From NCBI RefSeq assembly GCF_014201095.1, contig NZ_JACHDN010000001.1, positions 310,001 through 374,000 of the forward strand: a stretch of DNA of 64,000 nucleotides, in the 5' to 3' direction. This stretch comes from Cellulomonas hominis (GTDB lineage: Bacteria; Actinomycetota; Actinomycetes; Actinomycetales; Cellulomonadaceae). Each line of letters begins with the position of its first letter. The stretch's first letter is position 1. Below, one piece after another: positions 1-7,617 of this stretch. Made by a program: the position numbers and the translations under genes. Below the pieces are notes generated by a model. It made no database searches. It was not told the DNA's origin and worked only from the letters and a program-made list of their open reading frames with translations.

Positions 1-344
1 GTCGCGCCGTGGTGCACGGTCTCCCAGAGCTCGTGGTCCCGGAACCCGTCGACGGCCGGCCGCAGCGGGTACCGCTCGCGCAGCGGCGGCCACCACGCCT
101 GCTCCTGCCAGCGCGCGAACGCCTGGGAGTCCGCGGTGCCGACCACGTAGCCGACCACGCCGTCGTCGTCGGTGACGACCCAGGTCAGGCCGGGGTCGGC
201 CACCGGGTAGGGCGCGGCGTACACGTGGCCGAGCAGGTCGGGGTCCCGGTAGACGGGCGTGGCGTCGGCGCCCGCGTCCCCGGTCAGCAGGCACACGCGG
301 TACATGCCGGCCAGGTCGCACGTCGCGAACGGTCTCACCTGCAT
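1..344 (-). CDS. GNAT-family acetyltransferase, N-terminal part (runs off the left edge)
   Basis: Only the first 114 residues are visible, read leftwards from an ATG at 344. The protein opens MQVRPF, followed by MYRVCLLTGDAG and then LTWVVTDDDGVVGYVVGT, the pattern of the first strands of a GNAT fold. The segment resembles the group of actinobacterial acetyltransferases related to the acetyltransferase-like C-terminal domain of eukaryotic O-GlcNAcase; that placement is from memory of the family. The acetyl-CoA-binding loop lies beyond the window, so neither activity nor substrate can be judged. It diverges from the diguanylate cyclase gene at 434. Confidence 0.75.
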   Translation of the reverse strand, partial: MQVRPFATCDLAGMYRVCLLTGDAGADATPVYRDPDLLGHVYAAPYPVADPGLTWVVTDDDGVVGYVVGTADSQAFARWQEQAWWPPLRERYPLRPAVDGFRDHELWETVHHGA

Positions 345-433
345 GCGCGCGACCCTACCGGCGGCCGCCCCCGGCCGGCGGGTCACCCGCACGGCGGGTC
401 ACGTCCGCGCCCCCGCGTGCCGACAACACCGGC

Positions 434-1408
434 ATGGGACCGTCGGACGCGCTCGCGCCCCGGCTCTTCGCGACCCGGGGCCACCTGGCGATCGGCCTCG
501 CCCTGATGTCGCTGCTCGTCGTCGGCGGCGGCCTGTGGCCGTTCGGGCCGGACGCCCCCGTCGGCCGCTGGTTCGCCGTCGCGGGCCTCCTGGCCGCGCT
601 CGCCGCGCTGACCCCGGTCCTCCCCCGGCGGCCGTGGACGATGCCGGTGACCCTCGCGGTCGGGCTGCTCGGGGCGGGCGTGCTGCTCGCGTCCTGCGTC
701 ACGGCCGAGGGGCTCGTCGTGCTCTCGCTCGGCGTCATCACGGCGGCGCAGCTCGCGGCGTACGCGTTCCCCGCGCGGGACGCCGCCCTGCTGCTCGGCC
801 TGGCGCTGGCCGTCATGACCTACGGCATGGTGGCCGCGCCGCTGCCGTTCCACGCGATGACCTGGGCCGTCGTGACGATCATGGCCGTCGCGAGCACGTC
901 CCTGCTCGGCTACGTCACGAACCGGCTCCGGCAGCACGCGACCACCGACGACCTCACCGGGGCGCTGACCCGCGGCGCGCTGCTCCAGCGGCTCGCCGGG
1001 CACCTGCAGGACGCCCAGCGCACCGGCACCGCGCTGGCCGTCGTCTCGGCGGACGTCGACGACTTCAAGACCGTCAACGACACCCGCGGCCACCTCGCCG
1101 GCGACGAGGTGCTCGCGTCGCTCGTCACGTCCTGGCGGGCGTCCCTCGGCCCCCGCGCCTGCATCGGCCGGGTCGGCGGGGACGAGTTCGTCGTCGTGCT
1201 GCCCGGCCGCGACCGGGCAGCGGCGGAGCGCTGGGTAGCCGGGGCCCGCGCCGGGTGCGCCCAGCCGTGGAGCGCCGGGATCGCGGTCGCCGGACGGACG
1301 GACACCACCCGGGACCTGCTGGACCGCGCGGACGTCGCGCTCTACGCCGCCAAGGCGTCCCGCCGGTCCGGGCGCCGGGCGCCCCGGGACGCGCCCGTCA
1401 CGCCGTGA
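434..1408 (+). CDS. membrane-anchored diguanylate cyclase (GGDEF domain)
   Basis: The 324-residue protein would make cyclic di-GMP from two GTP. Residues 1 to about 165 form roughly six hydrophobic segments, a membrane sensor with no named domain that I recognise. The GGDEF domain follows (TTDDLTGALTR, then ADVDDFKTVNDTRGH), with an intact signature GGDEF at residues 248-252, so the active site looks functional. No EAL domain and no other c-di-GMP gene is visible nearby. The last 11 bases overlap the convergent NUDIX gene. The N-terminal segment may sense a ligand or membrane state, which is inference. Confidence 0.88.
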   Translation: MGPSDALAPRLFATRGHLAIGLALMSLLVVGGGLWPFGPDAPVGRWFAVAGLLAALAALTPVLPRRPWTMPVTLAVGLLGAGVLLASCVTAEGLVVLSLGVITAAQLAAYAFPARDAALLLGLALAVMTYGMVAAPLPFHAMTWAVVTIMAVASTSLLGYVTNRLRQHATTDDLTGALTRGALLQRLAGHLQDAQRTGTALAVVSADVDDFKTVNDTRGHLAGDEVLASLVTSWRASLGPRACIGRVGGDEFVVVLPGRDRAAAERWVAGARAGCAQPWSAGIAVAGRTDTTRDLLDRADVALYAAKASRRSGRRAPRDAPVTP

Positions 1409-1880
1409 AGCGCGTCGCCTCCTCGCCCGCGAGCGCGTGCGCGATCCGGGCGTGCATCTCCGCCGACATCTCCGGCAGGGCGTCGACGCCGAACCAGCGC
1501 GCCTCGGAGTTCTCCCCGTCGCCCGGCCCCGGCTCCCCCGACACCCAGCGGAACCGGAACGTCAGGTCGAGGTACTGCGAGCGGTCCCCGTTCGCGTAGG
1601 TCATCGGCGGCAGGGAGTGCACCCACGCCAGGCGCTCGGCCACGGCGACGACCTCGGTCTCCTCCAGCACCTCACGCGCCCCGGCGACCGCCGGCTCCTC
1701 GCCGGGGTCGATGATCCCGGTGACCGGCGTCCACGCCCCGTTGTCGGCGCGGCGGACCAGCAGCACCTCCTCGGTGCCGTCCGGGCCGGGGCGCAGCACG
1801 ACGGCACTCACCCCGGAGAGCCAGAGCAGGTCGTGGCCGATCTTCTCGCGCAGGTCGAGGACGAAGTCAGGCGTGGGCAC
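1398..1880 (-). CDS. NUDIX hydrolase
   Basis: A 160-residue NUDIX protein expected to hydrolyse a nucleoside diphosphate linked to another group. The NUDIX box runs from GIIDPGEEP through REVLEETEV, giving the G-x5-E-x7-REUxEE spacing. The usual glycine of the box (xGU) is glutamate here. The N-terminal MPTPDFVLDLREKIGHDLLW and the YLDLTFRFRW strand resemble actinobacterial proteins annotated only as NUDIX hydrolases, so the substrate is unknown. It lies 10 bases downstream of the epimerase gene on the same strand and is probably cotranscribed. Its 3' end overlaps the diguanylate cyclase gene. Confidence 0.88.
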   Translation of the reverse strand: MPTPDFVLDLREKIGHDLLWLSGVSAVVLRPGPDGTEEVLLVRRADNGAWTPVTGIIDPGEEPAVAGAREVLEETEVVAVAERLAWVHSLPPMTYANGDRSQYLDLTFRFRWVSGEPGPGDGENSEARWFGVDALPEMSAEMHARIAHALAGEEATRFTA

Positions 1881-1890
1881 GGACCCGATG

Positions 1891-2760
1891 CTAGGCGCGC
1901 GCGGGGTCCGCCGGCGGCACCTCGTCCCGCCACGAGTGCCGCGGCTCGAACCCGAGGAGCTCCCGCGCGGCGTCGATCGCCAGCAGCGTCTCGAACTCCC
2001 CCAGGTCCCGCCGCACCTCGACGCCCGGGAACTCCGCGGCCAGCAGGTCGGCCGACGGGGTGTCCATGATCGTGTCCGCCGCCGCGATGATGACGTTCTG
2101 CGACCCGGTCGTCTCCGCCTCGAGCGCCAGCCGGAACGCCGTCGCCGCGTCCCGGGCGTCGATGTAGCCCCACAGGTTCCACCGGCGCAGCGCCGGGTCC
2201 CCGTGGTACGACCGCACCCGCGCGTACGCCTCCCGCGGGAACACGTTCGACAGCCGCAGCCCGACGAACGGGATGCCCGACCACTGGGCGACCTGGGCCG
2301 CCAGGTCCTCGCTGAGCACCTTGGACAGCGCGTACGTCGACGTCGGGTACGGGAAGTGCGCCTCGTCGACAGGCGCGTACCGCGGCGGCACGTCGAACGG
2401 CAGGCCCAGCGTCGTCTCGCTCGACGCCCACGCGACCTTCCGCAGCCCCAGCCGCTGCGCCGCGAGGAACACGTTCGCGTTGGCGGCCATGTTCCGGTTG
2501 AAGGTGTCCGGGGCGGACTCCATGCCGGGCTGCGGGATGTTCGCCAGGTGCACGACGGCCGAGCAGCCGCCGAGCGCCTCGACGGCCTGCCCGTAGTCGG
2601 TGAGGTCGGCGCGCATCACGTCGACACCGAGTCCGGCGCGCTCGCCGAACGGCCCCTGCGCGTCGGTGGCGTGCACGGCGTAGCCGTGCTCGAGGAGGTC
2701 CTGCACGACGGCCCGGCCCACCTTGCCCAGGGCGCCGGTCACGGCGACGGTCTCGGTCAT
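1891..2760 (-). CDS. NAD(P)-dependent epimerase/dehydratase (extended SDR)
   Basis: A 289-residue extended short-chain dehydrogenase/reductase. The Rossmann motif GALGKVG lies near residue 10, and the catalytic pair is in YALSK (Y-x3-K), preceded by the SSETTLG serine region. Sequence around HLANIPQPG and LRLSNVFPRE resembles proteins annotated as NAD-dependent epimerases or uronate-dehydrogenase-like enzymes; the substrate cannot be fixed. I chose the ATG at 2760, not the one at 2769, because a CAGGAT hexamer lies exactly 7 bases upstream, as in leaderless actinobacterial genes. It heads a two-gene unit with the NUDIX gene. Confidence 0.85.
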   Translation of the reverse strand: MTETVAVTGALGKVGRAVVQDLLEHGYAVHATDAQGPFGERAGLGVDVMRADLTDYGQAVEALGGCSAVVHLANIPQPGMESAPDTFNRNMAANANVFLAAQRLGLRKVAWASSETTLGLPFDVPPRYAPVDEAHFPYPTSTYALSKVLSEDLAAQVAQWSGIPFVGLRLSNVFPREAYARVRSYHGDPALRRWNLWGYIDARDAATAFRLALEAETTGSQNVIIAAADTIMDTPSADLLAAEFPGVEVRRDLGEFETLLAIDAARELLGFEPRHSWRDEVPPADPARA

Positions 2761-2767
2761 GCGGGCC

Positions 2768-2773
2768 ATCCTG
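2768..2773 (-). promoter_or_regulatory. -10-like hexamer, probable leaderless promoter of the epimerase gene
   Basis: CAGGAT on the minus strand ends 7 bases before the ATG at 2760. This spacing would put the transcription start at or next to the start codon. No convincing -35 box is visible. Confidence 0.45.
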
Positions 2774-2883
2774 TCCGCCCGCGCGCCCGGGGTCCACCCG
2801 ACCCGGCGCCCGCCCCCGGGCCCGCCGCCCGCCCCCGGGTCGGGCACCCCCGCGGCAGCCACCGGCGCCGAGGTCGGACCCCC

Positions 2884-2940
2884 GCGCCGAGATAGGGCGC
2901 TGGCCGGTCCCATCTCGGCCGGCCCGTCCTCTCTCGGCGC
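2884..2940. repeat. composite palindrome in a divergent intergenic region (one left arm, two right arms)
   Basis: GCGCCGAGAT at 2884-2893 can pair with ATCTCGGC at 2912-2919 (8 bp) or with TCTCGGCGC at 2932-2940 (9 bp), so the two hairpins exclude each other. A further CGCCGAGGTCGG lies just upstream at 2866. The right half (GTCCTCTCTCGGCGC) is nearly the same as the right half of the element at 46791-46863. It lies between two divergent start sites, so termination is not its obvious role. Confidence 0.6.
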
Positions 2941-2955
2941 AGCCGGGCGTGCCGG

Positions 2956-2961
2956 TACGGT
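2956..2961 (+). promoter_or_regulatory. -10 hexamer, probable leaderless promoter of the MazG-like gene
   Basis: TACGGT ends 6 bases before the ATG at 2968. The distance fits leaderless transcription, and no ribosome binding site is visible between hexamer and start. The composite palindrome at 2884-2940 lies just upstream, where a -35 box or activator site would fall. Confidence 0.5.
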
Positions 2962-2967
2962 GACGGC

Positions 2968-3288
2968 ATGCCTGATCAGGAGGTCGTGGACACCCTGCGC
3001 GCGTTCGTCGCCGAGCGCGACTGGGCGCAGTTCCACACGCCCGAGAACCTCGCGAAGAGCATCAGCATCGAGGCGGGCGAGCTGCTCGAGTGCTTCCAGT
3101 GGGGCGGGGACCTCGATCCCGCACGCGTCGGCGAGGAGCTCGCCGACGTCCTCACCTACTGCTACCTGCTCGCCGACCGCCTGGGAGCGGACGCCGACGA
3201 GCTCGTGCTGGCGAAGCTCGCCGCGACGCGCGCGAAGTACCCGGTCGAGAAGGCCCGCGGCCGGAGCACGAAGTATGACGAGCTCTAG
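2968..3288 (+). CDS. MazG-like nucleotide pyrophosphohydrolase (small all-alpha NTP-PPase)
   Basis: A 106-residue all-alpha NTP pyrophosphohydrolase of the MazG/RS21-C6 type, expected to cleave nucleoside triphosphates to monophosphate and pyrophosphate. The metal-binding motifs are present: E35-x2-E38 in SIEAGELLE and E57-x2-D60 in EELADVLTY. W45 in CFQWGG is the aromatic position common in dCTPase-like members. The gene overlaps the next one by 14 bases, so the two are translationally coupled. The pairing with a nuclease-helicase suggests a joint role in nucleotide surveillance or phage defence rather than plain house-cleaning; that is inference. Confidence 0.88.
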   Translation: MPDQEVVDTLRAFVAERDWAQFHTPENLAKSISIEAGELLECFQWGGDLDPARVGEELADVLTYCYLLADRLGADADELVLAKLAATRAKYPVEKARGRSTKYDEL

Positions 3289-5005
3289 GGTCCGGCACTT
3301 CCCGTTCCGCAACGACCACGTCGCCCTGCTGCCCGGACTCGACCCCCGGTTCGCGAACTGGCCGGTCGTCTACACGCTGAACGACACGCGCGAGGTCTAC
3401 GTCGGCGAGTCGCGCAACGTCGCCGCGCGGATGAAGCAGCACCGCGACTCGACGGCCAAGCAGCACCTGCGCGAGGCGCGCGTGATCGTGCACGAGCGGT
3501 TCAACAAGTCCGCGTGCCTCGACCTGGAGTCGTACCTGATCCGCTTGTTCGCCGGTGACGGCCGGTACCGGGTGCTCAACCGGAACGACGGCGTGACGGA
3601 CGCCGACTACTTCGACCGCGAGGCGTACCGGACGGCGTTCGCGGAGATCGTGGACGAGCTGCGCGCCGCCGGCGTGTTCGACCACACGGTCGCGGAGATC
3701 GAGAACAGCGACCTGTTCAAGCTCTCCCCGTTCAAGGCGTTGACGCCGGACCAGGCGATCGCGCTCGAGGACATCGTCGAGGGGCTGCTGACCGACCTCG
3801 GCAGCGACCGCGAGACCACGTCGGTCGTGAGCGGCGACCCGGGGACGGGCAAGACGGTCGTGGCGATCTACCTGCTGAAGCTGCTCCGCGACATCGCCGC
3901 GGCCGACCCCGGGGAGGTGGTCACGGACTCCGTGTTCGCCGAGCACTTCACCGCCGACAACGCCGAGCGGCTGCGAGGACTGCGCATCGCGCTGGTCGTG
4001 CCCCAGCAGTCGCTGCGCAGCACCATCCAGAAGGTGTTCGCGAAGACGCCCGGACTCCACCCGTCGATGGTCCTGACCCCGTTCGAGGTCGGGGACGCCG
4101 CGGAGCAGTTCGACCTCCTGATCGTGGACGAGACCCACCGGCTCACCCAGCGCGCGAACCAGGCGAGCGGCGTCCTGAACACGAAGTACCGGGACATCAC
4201 CGAGCGGCTGTTCGGCGCGGACGACGTCGACCGCACCCAGCTCGACTGGATCCGGGAGAAGAGCCGGCACCGCATCTTCCTGCTGGACTCGGCCCAGCGG
4301 GTCCGTCCCGCCGACCTCCCGACCGCGACCCTCGCCGGGCTGGTCGAGCGGACGCCCCGGGACCGCCGGTTCACGCTGCGATCGCAGATGCGGGTGGCTG
4401 GAGGTGCGGACTACGTCGACCACGTCCGGCGGATGCTCGCGCCGCGCCCGGATCCGGACCTGGCCCCCCGGACGTTCCCGGGGTACGAGCTCGCGCTGTT
4501 CGAGGACCTCGGCGCGCTCCGCGCACGCCTCGCCCAGCGCGACTCGGAGCACGGCCTCGCCCGCCTGGTCGCCGGCTACGCCTGGCCCTGGCGCTCGCGG
4601 CGGGACCCGTCTGCTGCCGACATCCGCATCGACGGCATCGAGCTGCAGTGGAACCGCACCGCGACGGACTGGATCAGCTCGCCGGGCTCGGTGCACGAGG
4701 TGGGTTCCGTGCACACCGTCCAGGGCTACGACCTCAACTACACCGGCGTCATCATCGGGCCGGACCTGCGGTTCGACGTGGGACGCGGCCGGATGGTGTT
4801 CGACCGCGCGAGCTACCACGACCGCAAGGGCAAGGAGAACAACCCGGTCCTCCAGAAGGTCTACACCGACGAGGACCTCCTCGAGCTGGTCTGCAACATC
4901 TACGCGGTGCTGCTGACGCGCGGCATGCGGGGCACGTACGTGTACGCCTGCGACCCCGGCATGCGCGCGTACCTGCGCCGCCTCCTTCCCCTCGCGACGG
5001 GCTAG
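3275..5005 (+). CDS. GIY-YIG nuclease fused to a DUF2075 / Schlafen-group helicase domain
   Basis: A 576-residue two-domain protein. Residues 28-90 look like a GIY-YIG endonuclease (VVYT at 31-34, YVGES at 42-46, then RNVAARMKQH). After a linker, a superfamily-1-like P-loop helicase domain of the DUF2075 type (Pfam PF09848, related to Schlafen group 3 helicases) follows: Walker A GDPGTGKT at 187-194, Walker B IVDETHR with DETH at 285-288, an LRSQMR motif, and HTVQGYD at 480-486. The start is the ATG at 3275 inside the end of the MazG-like gene. Upstream in-frame sequence back to 2723 is the shadow of that gene. I expect a nucleic-acid-cleaving ATPase; the substrate is unknown. Confidence 0.85.
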   Translation: MTSSRVRHFPFRNDHVALLPGLDPRFANWPVVYTLNDTREVYVGESRNVAARMKQHRDSTAKQHLREARVIVHERFNKSACLDLESYLIRLFAGDGRYRVLNRNDGVTDADYFDREAYRTAFAEIVDELRAAGVFDHTVAEIENSDLFKLSPFKALTPDQAIALEDIVEGLLTDLGSDRETTSVVSGDPGTGKTVVAIYLLKLLRDIAAADPGEVVTDSVFAEHFTADNAERLRGLRIALVVPQQSLRSTIQKVFAKTPGLHPSMVLTPFEVGDAAEQFDLLIVDETHRLTQRANQASGVLNTKYRDITERLFGADDVDRTQLDWIREKSRHRIFLLDSAQRVRPADLPTATLAGLVERTPRDRRFTLRSQMRVAGGADYVDHVRRMLAPRPDPDLAPRTFPGYELALFEDLGALRARLAQRDSEHGLARLVAGYAWPWRSRRDPSAADIRIDGIELQWNRTATDWISSPGSVHEVGSVHTVQGYDLNYTGVIIGPDLRFDVGRGRMVFDRASYHDRKGKENNPVLQKVYTDEDLLELVCNIYAVLLTRGMRGTYVYACDPGMRAYLRRLLPLATG

Positions 5006-5067
5006 AGGACACCGGGCCCGCCGGGACGCGGCCACGGCACCGCGCCTTGCGCCTATGCATCGCCGCG

Positions 5068-5079
5068 CGATATATATCG
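5068..5079. promoter_or_regulatory. perfect palindrome, probable PadR operator overlapping the promoter
   Basis: CGATATATATCG is a perfect 12-bp palindrome in a region of about 74% GC, ending 3 bases before the PadR start at 5083. An ATATAT hexamer inside it ends 7 bases before the ATG, so it may also be the -10 box of a leaderless message. Binding by PadR would then block its own transcription. The operator role is inferred from position and symmetry. Confidence 0.6.
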
Positions 5080-5082
5080 TCC

Positions 5083-5424
5083 ATGCCCATCCGGATGACC
5101 GAGCAGGTGTACCTGGTGCTGCTCGCCCTCGCCGACGAGCCCCGGCACGGCTACGGCGTCGTGCAGGAGGTCCGCGACCTCTCCGACGGCGCCGTCCGCC
5201 TCGGCGCCGGGACGCTGTACGGCATCCTCGACCGCCTCGTCGCGGCCGGGTACGCGGAGGCCTCCGGCGAGGTGGTCGTCGACGGCCGTCTGCGCCGGTA
5301 CTACCGCCTCACCCCGGAGGGCCTGGACGCGCTCGCCGCGGAGACCGCCCGCATGCGCGCCCTCGCCGCCCGGGCCGACCGGCGGCTCGGCGGCGTGCGC
5401 CGGCCCCAGATCGGGATGGCGTGA
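5083..5424 (+). CDS. PadR-family transcriptional regulator
   Basis: A 113-residue PadR-type winged-helix regulator: LVLLALADEPRHGYGVVQEV forms the first helices, GAGTLYGILDRLVAAGY the recognition helix region, and RRYYRLTPEG the wing. The C-terminal tail is short. The start at 5083 is chosen because it follows the palindrome directly; an ATG at 5095 is possible. The stop overlaps the start of the next gene by one base. PadR proteins of this layout usually repress themselves and a co-encoded membrane protein until a ligand binds, and the palindrome fits that. Confidence 0.92.
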   Translation: MPIRMTEQVYLVLLALADEPRHGYGVVQEVRDLSDGAVRLGAGTLYGILDRLVAAGYAEASGEVVVDGRLRRYYRLTPEGLDALAAETARMRALAARADRRLGGVRRPQIGMA

Positions 5425-6578
5425 TGACCGACGACACCTTCGCCCGTTCCGTCGCCTGGTGGCTCCGCGCGTACCCGCGCCGCTGGCGCACGGCCCGCGC
5501 GGCCGAGGTCACCGACCTGCTCGCGGACCTCGCGGCACCCGGCACCCGCCGGCTCGACCTGCGCTCCGGGCTCGGGCTCGTCCGCGCGGGGTGGGCGACC
5601 CGGTGGCGCGAGCACCCGCCGCCGCTGGCCTGGCTGGGGTACGCGCTGTTCGAGCGGCGGCTCGCCCCGCGGTACCGGGACTGGGTGGCGGACGACATCG
5701 CCGGGAGCATGTACCAGGCGCGCCGCATGCTGGTGGGGGCGGCGATCCCGATGGCGTTCGTCCTGGTCCCCGCGCTCGGCGGAGCCGGGCTACCCGACAG
5801 CTTCTTCGGGATCGTCGTGCCCGTGGTGCTGCTCGCGACGGGGCTGTGGAGCCGGCGCCAGGTCGGCCGGGCGATCGCCGTCCACCTCACGCTGCAGCCC
5901 GGCGACATCGTGACCCCGACCGCCCGGATCCACGCGCTGGTCTCCCGGCCCCGCGTCGCCGCCAGGTCGGCGCTGACCGCTGCGGTCGCCGTCGCGGCGT
6001 CCGCCCTCGGCCTGGGGCTGCTGCTGGTGGCGGTCGCGCCGGCGCGGTTGAGCCTCGAGCGCAAAGGCGTCCCGGGGGTGTCGGTGACGAGCGCGCCGAT
6101 CAGCACCCCCGCGCGGGCCGCGGCCCTGCTCGCGGTGGTCCTCGCCGCGGCGGTCGGCCTCCTCCTCGCCCGGGCAGCCACGGCGCGCCTCCACCGCTGG
6201 CAGCCGGAGCCCCAGCCCGCCCGGGTGGTCGTGCCCCTCGACGGGCACGGCTGGTGGCGGGTCGGCGCGACGACGGCGGCGCTCGCCGCGATGCTCGTGC
6301 TCTGGCCCGGCGGCGTGACCGCCGGCGCGCTGCCGCTGGCCCTCGGCGCGGCCGTCCTGCTGCCCGTGCTCGTGGCGGCCCGGCGCGCCGTCGTCACGGG
6401 CCGCACCCGGGCGGTCGCGGCCGTCGAGGTCCGGCGGGCGGTCCTCGGGCGACCGGACCCTGCGGACCACCCGGTCGCCGGCTACCTCCCCGCCACGGCG
6501 TGGTTGCCGGCGGGCACGATCGCACCCCCGCCGGAGCCGCCGGCGTTGCGGAGCGGGGACGACCCGTACCGCGCCTGA
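5424..6578 (+). CDS. integral membrane protein cotranscribed with PadR
   Basis: A 384-residue protein with a charged cytosolic N-terminus (WWLRAYPRRWR, then EVTDLLADL) and about six to seven membrane segments, for example PMAFVLVPALGG, LGLGLLLVAVAP and AALLAVVLAAAVGLLLA. The N-terminal block resembles the cytoplasmic prefix of other membrane proteins encoded after PadR regulators in actinobacteria. I do not recognise a transport or enzymatic family. The start ATG at 5424 uses the last base of the padR stop, so translation is coupled. It is probably the target of the upstream regulator. Confidence 0.8.
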   Translation: MTDDTFARSVAWWLRAYPRRWRTARAAEVTDLLADLAAPGTRRLDLRSGLGLVRAGWATRWREHPPPLAWLGYALFERRLAPRYRDWVADDIAGSMYQARRMLVGAAIPMAFVLVPALGGAGLPDSFFGIVVPVVLLATGLWSRRQVGRAIAVHLTLQPGDIVTPTARIHALVSRPRVAARSALTAAVAVAASALGLGLLLVAVAPARLSLERKGVPGVSVTSAPISTPARAAALLAVVLAAAVGLLLARAATARLHRWQPEPQPARVVVPLDGHGWWRVGATTAALAAMLVLWPGGVTAGALPLALGAAVLLPVLVAARRAVVTGRTRAVAAVEVRRAVLGRPDPADHPVAGYLPATAWLPAGTIAPPPEPPALRSGDDPYRA

Positions 6579-6597
6579 CGGCGGCACCCCTCGCCCG

Positions 6598-7227
6598 TCA
6601 CCCGCTCGGGCCCGGCCGCCCCGATGCCGGCACCGGGTACAGGTCGGGCGGCACCTCGGGGTCCTGGCCGACGAGCCCGTCGATCGCCTCCCGGTACAGG
6701 TCCGCGTGGCCGGTGTGCCGCGCGTACTCCTGGATCAGGTCCGCGAGCACCCGGCGCAGGCTGACCCTCGGCGCGTCCTCGTCGGGCGACCAGACCGTCA
6801 GGTGGTCGAGCCCGCCGTCCGCGAGCGCCGCCGCGACCCCCACCCGCGCCCGCTCGACGGACGTCCGCCAGAGGGCGTAGAGCTCCTCGGGCTCGTCGTC
6901 GGCCGCGGACGTCCACGGCCACTCCGGCGAGGCGTCCCAGTCCACCGACTCCCACGGCTCCCCCGGTCGCTCCCCGACCAGGCTGGTGCAGAACCAGAGC
7001 ACCTCGACCAACGCCAGGTGCTTCACGAGGCCACCGAGGGTGATCGAGGACGCCGCGACGCGGGTGGTGAGCGCGTCGTGGTCCAGGCCCGCGACCTTCC
7101 ACGCGAACGTCGCCCGCTGCGCCTCGAGCGCGCCGAGCAGCGTCGCCACCTCGTCACCGGCGTCCGGCGCTGCCCAGGGCACCGGCTCGCGGTCCGTGCC
7201 GCGTCCCTGCGTGCTGCCGTCCGTCAT
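6598..7227 (-). CDS. DinB/DUF664-family protein
   Basis: A 209-residue protein of the DinB-like four-helix-bundle superfamily (DUF664 type). Typical pieces are the RATFAWKVAGL helix, LVKHLALVEVLWF and the terminal IQEYARHTGHADLYREAIDG, which carry the histidines that bind a metal in relatives (H in LVKHLA, H in YARHTGHAD). Members include thiol-dependent transferases, such as mycothiol- or bacillithiol-dependent enzymes, but most are uncharacterised. The start at 7227 has a strong ribosome binding site, GAGGAGG, 5 bases upstream. It is convergent with the PadR-linked membrane gene. Confidence 0.85.
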   Translation of the reverse strand: MTDGSTQGRGTDREPVPWAAPDAGDEVATLLGALEAQRATFAWKVAGLDHDALTTRVAASSITLGGLVKHLALVEVLWFCTSLVGERPGEPWESVDWDASPEWPWTSAADDEPEELYALWRTSVERARVGVAAALADGGLDHLTVWSPDEDAPRVSLRRVLADLIQEYARHTGHADLYREAIDGLVGQDPEVPPDLYPVPASGRPGPSG

Positions 7228-7419
7228 GGTGCCTCCTCGCTCGGGTGGTCCCTGGTGCTCGGACCGTAGACCCGGCCACCGACACGGCACCCCGGAGCGG
7301 CTCGCGGGCGGCGGCGAGCCGGGCCCGGGCACCCCGGGCGACGACGCAGCCGCCGGCGACCGGCGTGGCAGCCGCCGGGGACTGCTCAGCGACCCGACCG
7401 GGTGCTCACGCACGACGAC

Positions 7420-7453
7420 GAAGCGGCCGAGAGCTGATGCTCTCGGCCGCTTC
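7420..7453 (-). terminator. hairpin terminator of the tRNA-Ala gene
   Basis: A 14-bp perfect stem (GAAGCGGCCGAGAG at 7420-7433 and its complement at 7440-7453) with a 6-base loop begins 6 bases after the tRNA 3' end. No U-run follows, as is common for high-GC terminators. Confidence 0.8.
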
Positions 7454-7459
7454 CGATGT

Positions 7460-7532
7460 GGAGCTGAGGGGACTCGAACCCCTGACCCCCTGCATGCCAT
7501 GCAGGTGCGCTACCAGCTGCGCCACAGCCCCG
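7460..7532 (-). tRNA. tRNA-Ala (anticodon GGC)
   Basis: A 73-base cloverleaf read leftwards. Acceptor GGGGCTG pairs with CAGCTCC and includes the G3:U70 wobble pair, the main identity element of alanine tRNAs. The anticodon stem is CCTGC/GCAGG with loop ATGGCAT, giving anticodon GGC; the T arm has TTCGAGT. CCA is not encoded. It follows the histidine phosphatase gene and is followed by its own hairpin terminator. Confidence 0.97.
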
Positions 7533-7617
7533 TGATCAGGCCTTCGGCCGTCTCACCTCCCGCTGAGCGGGCGACCTGAACTCTACTCGACGCGTCGCCC
7601 GGACGCGAATCGGCAGG

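Noticed and set aside
2723..3274. In-frame extension of the GIY-YIG/helicase protein by 184 residues
   Set aside because: The segment overlaps the MazG-like gene in another frame, is Arg/Pro/Ser-rich, and the overlap start at 3275 is natural.
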